The notes under the pieces were generated by a model. That model saw only the letters and a list, made by a program, of their open reading frames with translations, was not told where the DNA came from and ran no database searches. From Acidisarcina sp. (GTDB lineage Bacteria > Acidobacteriota > Terriglobia > Terriglobales > Acidobacteriaceae), in contig DATLIY010000009.1 of the NCBI GenBank assembly GCA_035539175.1, forward strand, positions 372,001 through 436,000: a stretch of DNA of 64,000 nucleotides. The letters run 5' to 3'. Positions 18,692 through 28,470 of the stretch are shown one piece after another (the first letter of the stretch is position 1; each line of letters starts with the position of its first letter). The position numbers were made by a program, and so were the translations under genes.

Positions 18692-18726
18692 GACCAGAGA
18701 AGACAGGTAAGGCAGCTTCTCTGGTC
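18692..18726. terminator. Bidirectional hairpin between convergent genes
   Basis: GACCAGAGAAG (18692-18702) and its exact complement (18716-18726) form an 11-bp stem with a 13-base loop. It lies between the stops of the methyltransferase and the GDP-mannose dehydratase genes. There is only a weak pyrimidine tract (tctc) after it. Confidence 0.6.
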
Positions 18727-18737
18727 TCTCGATCGGA

Positions 18738-19718
18738 CTACATTTTCCCTGCGTTGCGGATCTCTGCGATCTCCGCCTCCAGCATCTTCGCCACAACCTC
18801 GGGCATCGAGGACGCCGCCTTCCATCCAAGCTGCAAATCTGCCTTGGACGGATCGACCTTGTTTCTGAGGATGTCGGTCGGCCGCAGCAGATGCTCGTCG
18901 ATGCTGACAAAATCGTGCCAATCCTTACCCACTAGCCGGAATGCCGTCTCCACGAATTCAACGAGCTTATGGCTCTTGCCGGTCGCGACGATGTAGTCAT
19001 CCGGCGTGTCGTGTTGCAGGATGGCAGCAATCGCCTCAACATAGTCCGGCGCCCAGCCCCAATCTCTCTCCACATGCAGGTTGCCCAGCGAGAGCCTTCC
19101 ATCCTGTCCAAGCGCCAGCAACGCGGCTGCGTGAATGATCTTCCTGGTTACGAAGCGGCGTGGCCGCAAGGGAGAATCGTGGTTCGACAAAATCCCGGTG
19201 CAGGCGAACATACCGTAAGCCTGCCGGTAATTTGCGACCATCCAGTGCGCCGATGCTTTTGCCACCGCATACGGACTGCACGGATTGAAGGGAGACGTTT
19301 CCGTGGCGCAACCCTCTCCTGTATCGCCAAAGCACTCACTGGATCCAGCGTTATAAAACCGGATATTCAGTTCGGAGAGCCGGATGCCTTCGAGCAGGTT
19401 CAACGTCCCGATCGCGATACTCTCCACTGTCTCTACCGGTTGTTCAAAGGACAATCCAACGGAGCTCTGCCCCGCAAGACTGAAGATTTCATCCGGACGC
19501 AGCCTCCGCAGCAGGCTGAGAATTCCGCCGATATCGCCGGAGTTCAGCGAGACAAGATGAATGGAGTCATAGATCCCCAGGCGGTGCAAATTGGCAAAGG
19601 GGTTGAGTTCAGCATCCCGCGAACTACCCCAGACCTCATAGCCGCGTTCCAGCAATAGTTTGGCCAGGTAACTGCCATCCTGCCCGGAAATACCACAGAT
19701 CAATGCGCGTCGGCTCAC
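18738..19718 (-). CDS. gmd: GDP-mannose 4,6-dehydratase
   Basis: Extended short-chain dehydrogenase that converts GDP-mannose to GDP-4-keto-6-deoxymannose, the precursor of GDP-fucose, rhamnose or perosamine; 326 residues. It opens with CGISGQDGSYLAKLLLERGYEVWG, diagnostic for the family. YNAGSSECFG supplies the catalytic Ser/Glu region, and Tyr150/Lys154 (SPYAVAKASAHW) the proton-relay pair. LGNLHVERDWGWAPDYVEA is the family's substrate loop. The start overlaps the stop of the upstream glycosyltransferase by 4 bp (ATGA), so the two are translationally coupled. No reductase to finish a specific deoxysugar is obvious in the window. Confidence 0.93.
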   Translation of the reverse strand: MSRRALICGISGQDGSYLAKLLLERGYEVWGSSRDAELNPFANLHRLGIYDSIHLVSLNSGDIGGILSLLRRLRPDEIFSLAGQSSVGLSFEQPVETVESIAIGTLNLLEGIRLSELNIRFYNAGSSECFGDTGEGCATETSPFNPCSPYAVAKASAHWMVANYRQAYGMFACTGILSNHDSPLRPRRFVTRKIIHAAALLALGQDGRLSLGNLHVERDWGWAPDYVEAIAAILQHDTPDDYIVATGKSHKLVEFVETAFRLVGKDWHDFVSIDEHLLRPTDILRNKVDPSKADLQLGWKAASSMPEVVAKMLEAEIAEIRNAGKM

Positions 19719-20980
19719 TCAGCCACACTCGACTTTCCGGCTGCCTGCGCATATGCCATCTCATTCCTGCCTTCTCTACCCTGCCGCGTCGCCGTGAGAG
19801 CGTAGAGTTTCTGAAATTGAACAGCGGTATCGTCAATGGAAAATTGAGACAAGATTGTCTTACCTTTCGCGATCAGGCTCTCTCGTAGCCCAGGCTCATC
19901 GAGCATCCGGATCATCAGATTCGCGAGTTCCGTCGGAGCATCGGGATCGAAGTAAAGAGCAGCATCCTGCGCAACCTCCGGCAGAACGGTGGCATTCGAA
20001 GAGAGGACAGGAGCACCCGCGTGAAATGCTTCCAACACGGGCAACCCAAATCCCTCGAACTTACTGGGGAAGACCATGGCTGTCGCAGCTCGGAAGATAG
20101 ATTGCAACTCTTCAGGACTTACAAATCCCAGGAAGTGCAGTTGCTCGCTAACTCCCAGGCTGCGCGCCAACTCATCCAGTTGCCCTCGGTACTCCGTCGA
20201 TGCACCGGTAAAGTACACATCCACGATCCGCTGATGCTCGCGCTTCAGCAGCGAGAGCGCACGGAAGATGACTTCGTGGTTCTTGTGTGGCCAGGTAACT
20301 GCCGGGTAAAAGAAGAATTGTTTCGGAAGTGCGAACTTTTGCGAGATAGCCTGCTGCGCCTCGATAGACGGCTCCGTATAAGCATCAAAGACTGATCCCC
20401 AACGTATGACTACGACTTTCTCTGGTGCAATGCCATATTTCTGAATCACATCCTGCCTGGACCACTCCGTCTGGACACACACGTAACGGGCTTGACTGCA
20501 GAAGGCCCGGTACTCCAGTTCCCGCCTCTCCCACTCACCCTGGGAAAAGAACTGGGGATAATGAAGATGTTGCAGATCCCATGGTTGATAGATGGAAGGC
20601 AGTTCGGTTAGATAGGCCGCCTGAGTCGGAAAATGTACCATGTCAAACCCTTCCGACTCCACGAAGCCATCCGAAGCGGGAACACGGAGCGCCGGTTTGC
20701 GCACTTTGCGCGCGATAGCACGAAGCGGCGCGAACGCACGAAGGCGGCTCTTGAAACCGGAGGGCGCTGCTACTGGAATCGTCTGGAGCCGGCAAGGGCC
20801 GGAGACATGGGGAGCAACGGATTCGCGCAGATGCTCATGCACGATGAAGGTATACTCCTGCCCGACGTCAGCTGACTTGGAGAGCGCATTTGCGAGCGAT
20901 AGAACTGCCGTGCCGGTGCCTTGTTGAAAAGACCAAATCCTGCAATCGATTGCAATGCGAACCGTGGGGGTTTTGTGCAC
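19715..20980 (-). CDS. Glycosyltransferase family 4
   Basis: Retaining GT-B glycosyltransferase, 421 residues. The C-terminal nucleotide-sugar half carries FFYPAVTWPHKNHEVIF, LHFLGFVSPEELQSIF and the E-x7-E-type motif in FEGFGLPVLEAFHAGAPVL. The N-terminal half begins RIAIDCRIW and contains the GTGTAV loop. Many relatives are mannosyl- or rhamnosyltransferases of O-antigen clusters, and adjacency to gmd fits a GDP-sugar donor (inference). It is part of a six-gene minus-strand block running from 25005 to 18738. Confidence 0.9.
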   Translation of the reverse strand: MHKTPTVRIAIDCRIWSFQQGTGTAVLSLANALSKSADVGQEYTFIVHEHLRESVAPHVSGPCRLQTIPVAAPSGFKSRLRAFAPLRAIARKVRKPALRVPASDGFVESEGFDMVHFPTQAAYLTELPSIYQPWDLQHLHYPQFFSQGEWERRELEYRAFCSQARYVCVQTEWSRQDVIQKYGIAPEKVVVIRWGSVFDAYTEPSIEAQQAISQKFALPKQFFFYPAVTWPHKNHEVIFRALSLLKREHQRIVDVYFTGASTEYRGQLDELARSLGVSEQLHFLGFVSPEELQSIFRAATAMVFPSKFEGFGLPVLEAFHAGAPVLSSNATVLPEVAQDAALYFDPDAPTELANLMIRMLDEPGLRESLIAKGKTILSQFSIDDTAVQFQKLYALTATRQGREGRNEMAYAQAAGKSSVAE

Positions 20981-21056
20981 GTGATGATCACCAATTGTCT
21001 AAGGTTTAGATGCTTCGACTCCGGCCACAGGACAGCCTCTCCAGGAGATTCTGTCG

Positions 21057-21638
21057 TCACCGTTCTTCAGGGGGGATCTCACGAATCACTCTGGCGGGAT
21101 TGCCCCCGGCAATCGTCCACGGTGGCACACTCTTTGTAACAACCGCACCGGCAGCTACAATCGCCCCCTCACCAATCTCTACGCCCTTCAGTATAATTGC
21201 GTGCATTCCGATCCAGGACTTATTCCCAATCTTTACCGGCCGGGTCACTACACCTGACCAATCCTTTTTGTCTCTCCCCAGATACCAATCCTTAACGTCG
21301 TTCATACGCTTGCTCCAGCCAATCGCATGGGAATTGTGGTCGATGATCTCGCAGCCCCATGAAATCTGTACGTCGTCGCCTACCTCAATCCGGGATGCGC
21401 AAGCGATCTGGGAACCGCCCATGAAAGTATTGCGGCCAATGTGAATCTCTCCACCTTCCCTCTCAAATACCAGCGTGCCCTCGATAATGCATCCGGCACC
21501 AATGCTGAGGCGGTTAGTGGGACGTATGTGCAATCTCCTGCAATTTATTTTTGCTGTATCCGCTATCGTGACACTTGATAGAGCCGTTATTTTTTGGCGA
21601 GCGCGTCTCTCCAGCGCCCGTACGAGTAAGCTGCGCAT
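21057..21638 (-). CDS. Hexapeptide-repeat (left-handed beta-helix) acyltransferase
   Basis: Trimeric LbH O-acetyltransferase of about 193 residues, probably transferring acetyl from acetyl-CoA to a sugar hydroxyl. Repeats such as [32 protein letters not shown] and [16 protein letters not shown] are clear. DHNSHAIG contains the probable catalytic His, and GNPARVIR is the family's closing motif. The frame is open 15 codons further upstream, but AGGAGG just before the ATG at 21638 fixes this start. It sits between the flippase and the GT4 gene, so it probably decorates the repeat unit before export. Confidence 0.88.
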   Translation of the reverse strand: MRSLLVRALERRARQKITALSSVTIADTAKINCRRLHIRPTNRLSIGAGCIIEGTLVFEREGGEIHIGRNTFMGGSQIACASRIEVGDDVQISWGCEIIDHNSHAIGWSKRMNDVKDWYLGRDKKDWSGVVTRPVKIGNKSWIGMHAIILKGVEIGEGAIVAAGAVVTKSVPPWTIAGGNPARVIREIPPEER

Positions 21639-21663
21639 TTTCCTCCTGGTGATACAAGATGGA

Positions 21664-23094
21664 TCAGGACTTCGCCTGTCCAAGGATTGTTGATTGTTGG
21701 TAGTTGCGAAGGTAAAGGAACATGGGGATCAGATTCACCAGGACCTGGGTAAGGATGGATCCATAGAGGACGCCGGGAACGCCAATCCGATAGGTCAGAT
21801 AGATGGAAAGAGAAATGTTAGTCAGCGCTGCGACAACCGCAACCTTCACCTGAAAGGACAAAATCGAAAGGCCATTCAGGAAAGTCGCAAGGGTTGAACT
21901 CAAACTCATCAGAACACACCAGATTCCAAGGCCGATCAGCAGGGTCAGTGAGGGATTGATCTTTGGCCCAACCCACAGATGAAGAATCTTCGTTCCAAAG
22001 ACAACCAGGACGAGGCCCAAAGGAACGGAGATCGCCAGCGAGGTAACGAGAGAGCGGCGCAGAGTCTTACGGATCCAGGCGATATCCTGCCTGGCCAGCG
22101 CCTCACCATAGGCTGGCCACAGCGGGCTCATCAGCATCGAACAGAGCATGGATACCTGGTTGAAGAGGCGGAACGGTATCGAGTATTGAGTAACAGCCTC
22201 TGGTCCGAGAATCCGCGCAAGTACGATATTGTCGCTGGAATAGCTGACCGCCACCGCAACCTGCAACAGAAAGAAGGCCATGCCCGCGTGCAATAGACCT
22301 TTGGAAACGTCTGGCGTGACATAGGACCAGGATGGCAACAACCAGGGCCGCGCGCGGAAGACGAAGATACTTTGCACCAACACGGCCAGCATCGGCGCAC
22401 CTGCAAGGGCAAGGACGAGCAACATCAAGGACCCGTGCACGTGGATCACCAGCAGTACCGAAAGCAGACCTATGATGCCCCCGGCCGAACCCCAAAGAGA
22501 TCCTGCAAAACCCTCCTGATATCCGGCCTGAATCCGGCCGATGATACTGGTGGGAATTCCGAGCAAAAAGCATCCGATAAAAGCCGCGACAGCAGGGCCA
22601 GCCTCCGCAACTGCCTCTGGCGAATGTACGCGGAAGAACCCGCTCCACGATACAAAGGGATATGCGATAGCAAAGGCAAGCCCGATGATCATCGCGATCG
22701 CTGTAAGGAAGAAGAACGCGCTCGATACGTACTGGCGCGCAAGCTCATGGTTGTCTTCGCCATGTGCCTTGGCTATTCCGTTATAGAGTCCGTTTGAGAT
22801 GCCCAGATCGGAAAACCCAAGAACCGCAATCACCGAACTGATCGCCATCCAGAGTCCGTATCGCTCGGTGCCTAAATACCTGAGCGTCAACGGGACGGTT
22901 ATCAAGGTTGTTGCCGCAGTGATGACTCTGGAAAACACTGACGCGGCGGTTGTCAGGATTGCGCGCCGGTAGCGTTCCCGAGACCGCCCCTCTGTCGTGG
23001 AGGTGTCGAACGGACGCAGTCGAGTCACTGACAATACCCGTCGCACAATATTGACTGGCGAATTGAAGCTCTGATTCAGAGTGGCAAAAGACAT
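21664..23094 (-). CDS. Wzx-like polysaccharide flippase (MATE/MOP superfamily)
   Basis: Integral inner-membrane protein, 476 residues, with about 12-14 predicted transmembrane helices, such as [25 protein letters not shown]-type starts and the repeated Gly/Leu-rich helices. [11 protein letters not shown] and [10 protein letters not shown] are typical of Wzx/RfbX-like oligosaccharide flippases. It would move the lipid-linked repeat unit to the periplasmic face. No Wzy polymerase or Wzz was recognised in the window. It lies between the tandem glycosyltransferases and the acetyltransferase in one direction. Confidence 0.88.
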   Translation of the reverse strand: MSFATLNQSFNSPVNIVRRVLSVTRLRPFDTSTTEGRSRERYRRAILTTAASVFSRVITAATTLITVPLTLRYLGTERYGLWMAISSVIAVLGFSDLGISNGLYNGIAKAHGEDNHELARQYVSSAFFFLTAIAMIIGLAFAIAYPFVSWSGFFRVHSPEAVAEAGPAVAAFIGCFLLGIPTSIIGRIQAGYQEGFAGSLWGSAGGIIGLLSVLLVIHVHGSLMLLVLALAGAPMLAVLVQSIFVFRARPWLLPSWSYVTPDVSKGLLHAGMAFFLLQVAVAVSYSSDNIVLARILGPEAVTQYSIPFRLFNQVSMLCSMLMSPLWPAYGEALARQDIAWIRKTLRRSLVTSLAISVPLGLVLVVFGTKILHLWVGPKINPSLTLLIGLGIWCVLMSLSSTLATFLNGLSILSFQVKVAVVAALTNISLSIYLTYRIGVPGVLYGSILTQVLVNLIPMFLYLRNYQQSTILGQAKS

Positions 23095-23193
23095 TAGAAG
23101 CGATTCTCCGCGAGGTGGCGTATTGACATCTGGCTTGCAGATGCAAACCCACTGAGATCAACTGCGTTGGACAGCGATGATTCCGCATATCGA

Positions 23194-23994
23194 TCAGGCA
23201 CTTATTTTCAGCCGCTTCCGGCATCGTTGCATCAAGGACAGGAAGTGTATTTTCGAGCGATGGATCACGTATACGTGCGCAGGAAGGTGCCTGCGAATCA
23301 AGCGAAACCAATCCCGCCAAAAAACCGGGTCGTTTGCTCGCGAACTGATTCCCTTGTCGGAGTAAATCGCAATTACATAAGGGATGTATTGAAAATGAAG
23401 TCGCTTGTCACCAAAGCAACACAGGTTAAAGGCATAGTCCGCAGTGATCTTGTAGTCCGTGCAGAAGGATGCGTTTTGAAATGCACAAATAGGGTAAAAG
23501 ATCGCCTGTTGGCACATGGTGCCTTTTGCGAGTCTCCATACATCGTAGGGGCCGTTCCAGGAAGGGATTTCGCCTGAAGGCAGAACCACGTTGCCATAGT
23601 AGACAGCATTGGGATCGGTGAGCACGGAGGCAAGGACCTTCAGATCCACGGTAAGCAAGTCGTCGGAACCCAGAAAATAAACATACTTCCCACGAGCCAA
23701 CTTGACGGCTTTGTTCATTGCGTCATAGATGCCGTTGTCCGGCTCGCTCATCCAGTAATCGATCGTATCGCTATGCTTTTCCAGAACATCGAGCGTTCCA
23801 TCGGTTGAGACACCGTCGATTACCAGCAACTCGCACAACTCTTTGCTCTGCGCAGAGACGCTGGCCAAGGCATTCTCAATATCATTTTTGCCATTGCGCA
23901 CCACGATGATGACGCTAACTAATGGCTGCGTGGTACGGACGTCTCCGCGAGTACGACGGCCACCTTCCACGCGCTGGATTGTATCTGGCTGCAT
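23194..23994 (-). CDS. Glycosyltransferase family 2, tandem copy B
   Basis: GT2 enzyme of about 266 residues with SVIIVVRNGKNDIENAL, VIDGVSTDGT (the acidic motif), MSEPDNGIYDAMNKAVKLARGKY and the DxD-like LGSDDLL. The EPDxGIYDAMNKG-type motif is typical of O-antigen and colanic-acid transferases. Its first about 150 residues are nearly identical to the adjacent upstream copy (24232-25005), while the last about 100 differ much more. The frame is open to 24168. AAGGA precedes the ATG at 23994, which aligns with the start of the sister gene; an ATG at 24015 is also possible. Confidence 0.88.
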   Translation of the reverse strand: MQPDTIQRVEGGRRTRGDVRTTQPLVSVIIVVRNGKNDIENALASVSAQSKELCELLVIDGVSTDGTLDVLEKHSDTIDYWMSEPDNGIYDAMNKAVKLARGKYVYFLGSDDLLTVDLKVLASVLTDPNAVYYGNVVLPSGEIPSWNGPYDVWRLAKGTMCQQAIFYPICAFQNASFCTDYKITADYAFNLCCFGDKRLHFQYIPYVIAIYSDKGISSRANDPVFWRDWFRLIRRHLPAHVYVIHRSKIHFLSLMQRCRKRLKISA

Positions 23995-24231
23995 TCCAAT
24001 AGTTCCTTGTTGCATTGTGCTGAATTCCCTGCACCTTGAGCATAGTTCCCGCATAAGCCGGTTATTTCCACTAACCCCGACGAAAGCGGCAGGAGATGGT
24101 TTTGAATCACTCAACAAGCGAAGAGCAAACTGCATCGGATCAATTGCGCGATGCGAAGCGCGGTCCAAAGCTGGCCAACGAGTTGCGATAGCAAAGGGTT
24201 CTCCCTTGCAGCCGGCATAATTACAGTGAAA

Positions 24232-25005
24232 TCAGGCACGCTTGATCAGCCTCTTCAGGCGCTGCTTCGAGCTATGAAACAGATAAACGTACGCAGGAAG
24301 ATACTTACGTATCAACTCGATCCGATCACGCTCAAATACGGGATCGGCAGCTTGCCCGCTTATCCCTGACTCCGAATAAACCGCAATCACATAGGGAATG
24401 TATTGAAATCGAAGCCGCTTATCGCTATAGCAGCGCAAGTTGAATACGTAGTCCGCAGCGATCTTGTACTTTGTGGCAAAACCCTCAGCCTGCACTACTC
24501 CGAGGGGATAGAAGATCGATTGCTGGCTGATGGAAGATTTGGCCATTTTCCAGGCATTCAGCGGACCCGAGAAGGGATGAATATCGCCGGAAGGCACTCG
24601 AACATCACCGTAATATATGGTGTTCGGATCAGTAAGTACGGGAGCAAGCGACTTCAGATCCACGGTAAGCACGTCGTCCGATCCCAGAAAATAGACATAC
24701 TTCCCGCGAGCCAACTTGATGGCCTTGTTCATCGCATCATAGATACCGTTGTCCGGTTCGCTCATCCAATAATCGATGCTATCGCTATGCTTTTCTATGA
24801 CATCGAGTGTCCCGTCGGTTGAGACGCCATCGATAACCAGTAATTCGCACATCTCCTTGCTCTGCGCAAACACGCTGGCCAATGCGTTCTCGATATCGTT
24901 TCTGCGATCGCGCACCACAATAACAACGCTGACTAAGGGCTGCGTGGTACGGACGTCCCCGCGAGTACGCCGGCCACCTTCCATGCGTTGAGTGCTCGAC
25001 TGCAT
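24232..25005 (-). CDS. Glycosyltransferase family 2, tandem copy A
   Basis: GT2 enzyme of 257 residues, first gene of the six-gene minus-strand block. It has SVVIVVRDRRNDIENAL, VIDGVSTDGT, SEPDNGIYDAMNKAIKLARGKY and LGSDDVL as the catalytic elements. AGGAG lies before the ATG. The N-terminal catalytic half is almost the same as in the neighbouring copy, and both carry the odd leader RMEGGRRTRGDVRTTQP or its variant. The C-terminal acceptor-side half has diverged, suggesting related donors but different acceptors (inference). Confidence 0.88.
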   Translation of the reverse strand: MQSSTQRMEGGRRTRGDVRTTQPLVSVVIVVRDRRNDIENALASVFAQSKEMCELLVIDGVSTDGTLDVIEKHSDSIDYWMSEPDNGIYDAMNKAIKLARGKYVYFLGSDDVLTVDLKSLAPVLTDPNTIYYGDVRVPSGDIHPFSGPLNAWKMAKSSISQQSIFYPLGVVQAEGFATKYKIAADYVFNLRCYSDKRLRFQYIPYVIAVYSESGISGQAADPVFERDRIELIRKYLPAYVYLFHSSKQRLKRLIKRA

Positions 25006-25347
25006 CCATAGCTCCTAACCAGAGTATAAAGGCTACCTTCCTGATTATATTTGAATTGATAACCCTTGTTCCCCGTCGAGGACGTGGATTGCTGGAGAGA
25101 AAGTGCCGCACCCGATGAGAATGCTTCAGGCGAGCATAGACGCGTTTTGGATGCACTGAAACCGTCTCACGTTGTACGAACCCTTCTTCGGGAATTCGGT
25201 CTCACGAACTTCTGCATCTCAAACAAATCACAATTATTTAACACTCCGAAGCAAGGCCCAGATTTCGTCTTGCACGTTTCCTAATTTGTGGCTTACGATC
25301 CTGCCAAGCTTTTTGGACGATGGCCTGCAGCCATCAGGAGGTGAAAC
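25006..25347. promoter_or_regulatory. Divergent intergenic region upstream of fdnG
   Basis: 342 bases between the divergent glycosyltransferase and formate dehydrogenase operons. A 6-bp hairpin GATGGC/GCCATC (25319-25335) lies directly before a strong Shine-Dalgarno AGGAGGTG (25336-25343), which is spaced 6 bases from the GTG start at 25348. The hairpin could influence translation of fdnG. A GG/GC pair resembling a sigma54 promoter was rejected because the spacing is one base too long. No other gene was seen. Confidence 0.45.
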
Positions 25348-28300
25348 GTGGAGGTAACCCGGCGCGTTTTTCTCAAAGGTAGCGGCGGCTTAATCGTAGC
25401 GTCAGCATTTGGATTCGATCTGCGGAGGGCGCAGGCTCAGGCGCGAGAGTTGAAGATTGCTCGCACTACTGAAACGCGCTCCACTTGCCCGTATTGCTCC
25501 GTCAGTTGCGGCGTTATCATCCACACCCTCGGGGACAAGGCCAAGAACGTAACCGCTCAGGTCATCCACGTCGAAGGCGATCCGGATCATCCCATCAATC
25601 GCGGCACGCTTTGCCCGAAGGGCTCGTCGCTCTACCATGACATCCTCAACGACCGTCGACTGCTGAAGCCGCAGGTACGTCGTCCGGGCTCGGATCACTG
25701 GGAGGACATCCCCTGGGACCAGGCCTATGAAGAAATCGCTCGCCACATCAAGAAGACGCGCGACGAAACCTTTATCACTATGGACGCGCAGGGCCACACC
25801 GTGAACCGCTGCGAGAGCATCGCGTGGAATGGCGGCTGCACGGATACAAATGAGTTCAACTACCTGGTCGTGAAAACGATGCGGAGCCTTGGACTCACTT
25901 ATCTAGAAAATCAGGCCAGGGTTTGACACGGTCCAACGGTCTCCAGTCTGGGGCCCACATTTGGACGCGGTGCAATGACGAATGGCTGGATCGACATCAA
26001 GAACACCGACATGATGTTGATCATGGGCGGCAACCCGGCCGAAAATCACCCCTGCGGTTTTAAGTGGGCGATTGAAGCCAAGCGCCAGCGAAATGCGAAG
26101 ATGATCGTGGTAGATCCACGGTTTACGCGGACTGCGGCAACTTCAGATCTCCATCTGCAGATTCGTGCAGGAGCGGACATCGCATTCCTCGGGGGCGTGA
26201 TTCACTACGCGCTAGAGAATCAGCGGATTGCTCACGAGTATCTGGTCAACTTCACCAATGCTGCCTTCATCGTGCAGGAAGGCTTCAAACTGCCGGAAGA
26301 CGGTCTCTACTCCGGCTTTGATGAAGCCACGAAGACCTATGACCGCTCTTCGTGGAATTACGAAGGAAGCAAAGGCTCCTCCAGCGGAGGGGTGAATGCT
26401 CCGGCGTCAATGCCTGCGAACGTCGCTTACGATACGACGCTCGAACACCCACGCTGCGTTTACCAACTCTTAAAGAAACAATATTCGCGGTATACGCCCG
26501 AGATGGTCGAGCGCATCACAGGAATACCGAAGGACCAATTCCTGAAGGCTGCGGATATGTTCACCTCCATCCGCAAGGATGGGAACACCAAGCAGGTTGC
26601 CACGATCATCTACGCGGTCGGTTGGACCCAGCATTCTTTCGGCACGCAGATCATCCGGACAGCAGCAATGCTGCAACTGCTGCTCGGCAACGTGGGAAGG
26701 GCCGGCGGTGGCGTCAATGCTCTCCGTGGGCATTCCAACATCCAAGGCGCCACGGATATAGCTGGCATCTTCGATAATTTGCCGGGATATCTGAAAGTCC
26801 CCACTCCGGCGGACAAGGACTTCGATGCGTGGATGAAGCGCATCACTCCCACCGCGTCCAAGCCAGGCGAATGGCAATCCTATAACTACTGGTCCAACAC
26901 GCCGAAGTTTGCGGTCTCGCTGATGAAGGCCCTGTATGGCGATGCCGCCAAGAAGGAGAACGGCTGGGCCTTCGACTATCTGCCAAAGGTGGATCGGGAA
27001 TACTCCTGGAGCCACATCTGGGACGACATGTACAGAGGCAAGGTCAAGGGCCTGCTGGCATTCGGCATGAACGGGGTGGCAATCGGGCCGAACTCAAGCA
27101 AGAATATCGATGCTCTCAAGAAGGCCGATTTTCTGGTCGTCTGCGACATCTATCCAGAGGAAACGAGCGACTTCTGGAGATCTCCCGGCATAACCGCCGA
27201 TGAGATGAAGAACATCAAAACCGAAGTCTATCGGTTGCCCGGCGCTGGCTTCGCGGAAAAAGACGGAACGTTTGTCAACTCCGCGCGCTGGCTGCAATGG
27301 AAGTGGGCGGCTGTTCCGCCTCCGGGAGATGCCAGACTCGATCAGGAGATTCTCGCTCGCATCTTTCTGAAGGTTCGCGAAATGTATCGGAAGGAAGGGG
27401 GCAAGTTCCCGGATCCGATTCTGAATCTGACGTGGAACTTCACGACTCCCGAGAACCCGTCCTTGTCTGAGGTCGCGAAGGAACTGAATGGCCGCGCCAT
27501 TGGTGACGTGGAAGACAAAGCCTCGGGTCCAGTCGTAAAGGCAGGCCAGCAACTTCCCGGATATGCTTACCTCCGCGACGATGGATCGACTCTGTGTGGC
27601 AACTGGATCTGGTCAGGTTCGTGGACCGAAGCAGGCGCCATGATACAGCGTCGCGGGACAGAAGATCCTTCGGGCCTTGGAGTTTATCCGAACTGGGGAT
27701 GGTCATGGCCAGCGAATCGCCGCGTTCTTTACAACCGTGCTTCGTGCGATGTGGCAGGCAAGCCCTGGGACGCGGATAGGAAACAGGTATGGTGGAACGA
27801 GGCCCAGAAGAGATGGGTCGGCAATGATGTCCCCGACTTCAAAGCCGATTCCGCACCTTCGGAGCACATGGGGCCATTCATCATGAATGCCGAAGGCGTG
27901 GGGCGCATCTTCGCTCCACTCGGCGCCTTCGCCGATGGTCCCTTCCCGGAGCACTACGAGCCGACGGAGAGCCCTATCGCCAATCCGCTGCATCCAGCAC
28001 AATCTCAGAGTCCCGTGGTCAAGAGGTATACCACGGACATGGATAAGTACGGAACACCGGAGCAGGGGTTCACCATCGTCTGCACGACCTACCGTCTGAC
28101 GGAGCACTATCACTACTGGACAAAGAACAACCCGATGAATGTGCAGTTGGTTCCAGAGCCGTTCGTCGAGATCCCTGCTGAGTTAGCGTCCAATCTCGGC
28201 ATCAAGGGCGGCGACAAGGTGAGAGTGACCAGCGCGCGTGCCGCGTATACGGCAAAAGCGATGGTCACACAGCGCATCCGGCCAATGACGATCGATGGCA

Positions 28301-28470
28301 AGAAGGTGTATCAGATCGGCATTCCTATTCATTATGGCTATCGCGGAATACAGGAAGACGCCGGGAAGACATCCAGGTCGTTGACGAACGCCCTGTCACC
28401 CACGGTCACCGATCCCAATGCGTATACGCCCGAGTTCAAGGGCTTCCTAGTCAAACTGGAGAAGGTCTAA
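25348..28470 (+). CDS. fdnG: Formate dehydrogenase-N/O type, catalytic alpha subunit; selenoprotein (in-frame UGA)
   Basis: Molybdo- or tungsto-bis-MGD enzyme oxidising formate to CO2 on the periplasmic side; 1040 residues counting selenocysteine. A twin-arginine signal (TRRVFLK) starts the protein. A [4Fe-4S] site follows (CPYCSVSCG ... CPKG). The TGA at 25924-25926 is read as Sec193: the flanking protein reads ...NQARV-Sec-HGPTVSSLGPTFGRGAMTNGW, matching E. coli FdnG, whose Sec is at 196. The C-terminal domain has HYHYWTKNNP and the MGD-binding end. A conventional gene caller would split it at 25926 and 25975. Next come fdnH (1-bp overlap), fdnI and fdhE in one operon. The Sec genes selA, selB, selD and tRNA-Sec lie just downstream. 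Confidence 0.96.
25924..25966 (+). promoter_or_regulatory. Bacterial SECIS element directing UGA to selenocysteine
   Basis: The UGA is followed by a coding-region hairpin. A lower stem GTCCAA (25931-25936) pairs with TTGGAC (25961-25966). An upper stem pairs 25938-25944 with 25950-25955 around the loop AGTCT (25945-25949). Counting the U of UGA as 1, a bulged U falls at 17 (25940) and the loop has G23 and U24 (25946-25947). These are the positions known to contact the SelB C-terminal winged-helix domain in E. coli fdhF. The element both codes for protein and recruits SelB. Confidence 0.88.

Larger units (their letters stand above)
23194..25005 (-). repeat. Tandem gene duplication of about 1 kb
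   Basis: The two GT2 genes align at a period of about 1011 bp. For example, the tract from about 23646 matches that from about 24657 with only scattered, mostly third-position differences over more than 130 bases. Similarity falls toward the 3' ends of both genes and stops outside them, so only the coding region was duplicated or only that part is still maintained, perhaps by gene conversion. Confidence 0.8.

Noticed and set aside
25283-25310. Sigma54-type promoter upstream of fdnG
   Set aside because: The GG and GC elements are 11 bases apart instead of 10, and the flanking consensus is poor.
25924-25974. fdnG as a pseudogene split by a stop codon
   Set aside because: The stop is UGA at the exact selenocysteine position, is followed by a SECIS with the key bases, and the full Sec machinery is encoded next door.
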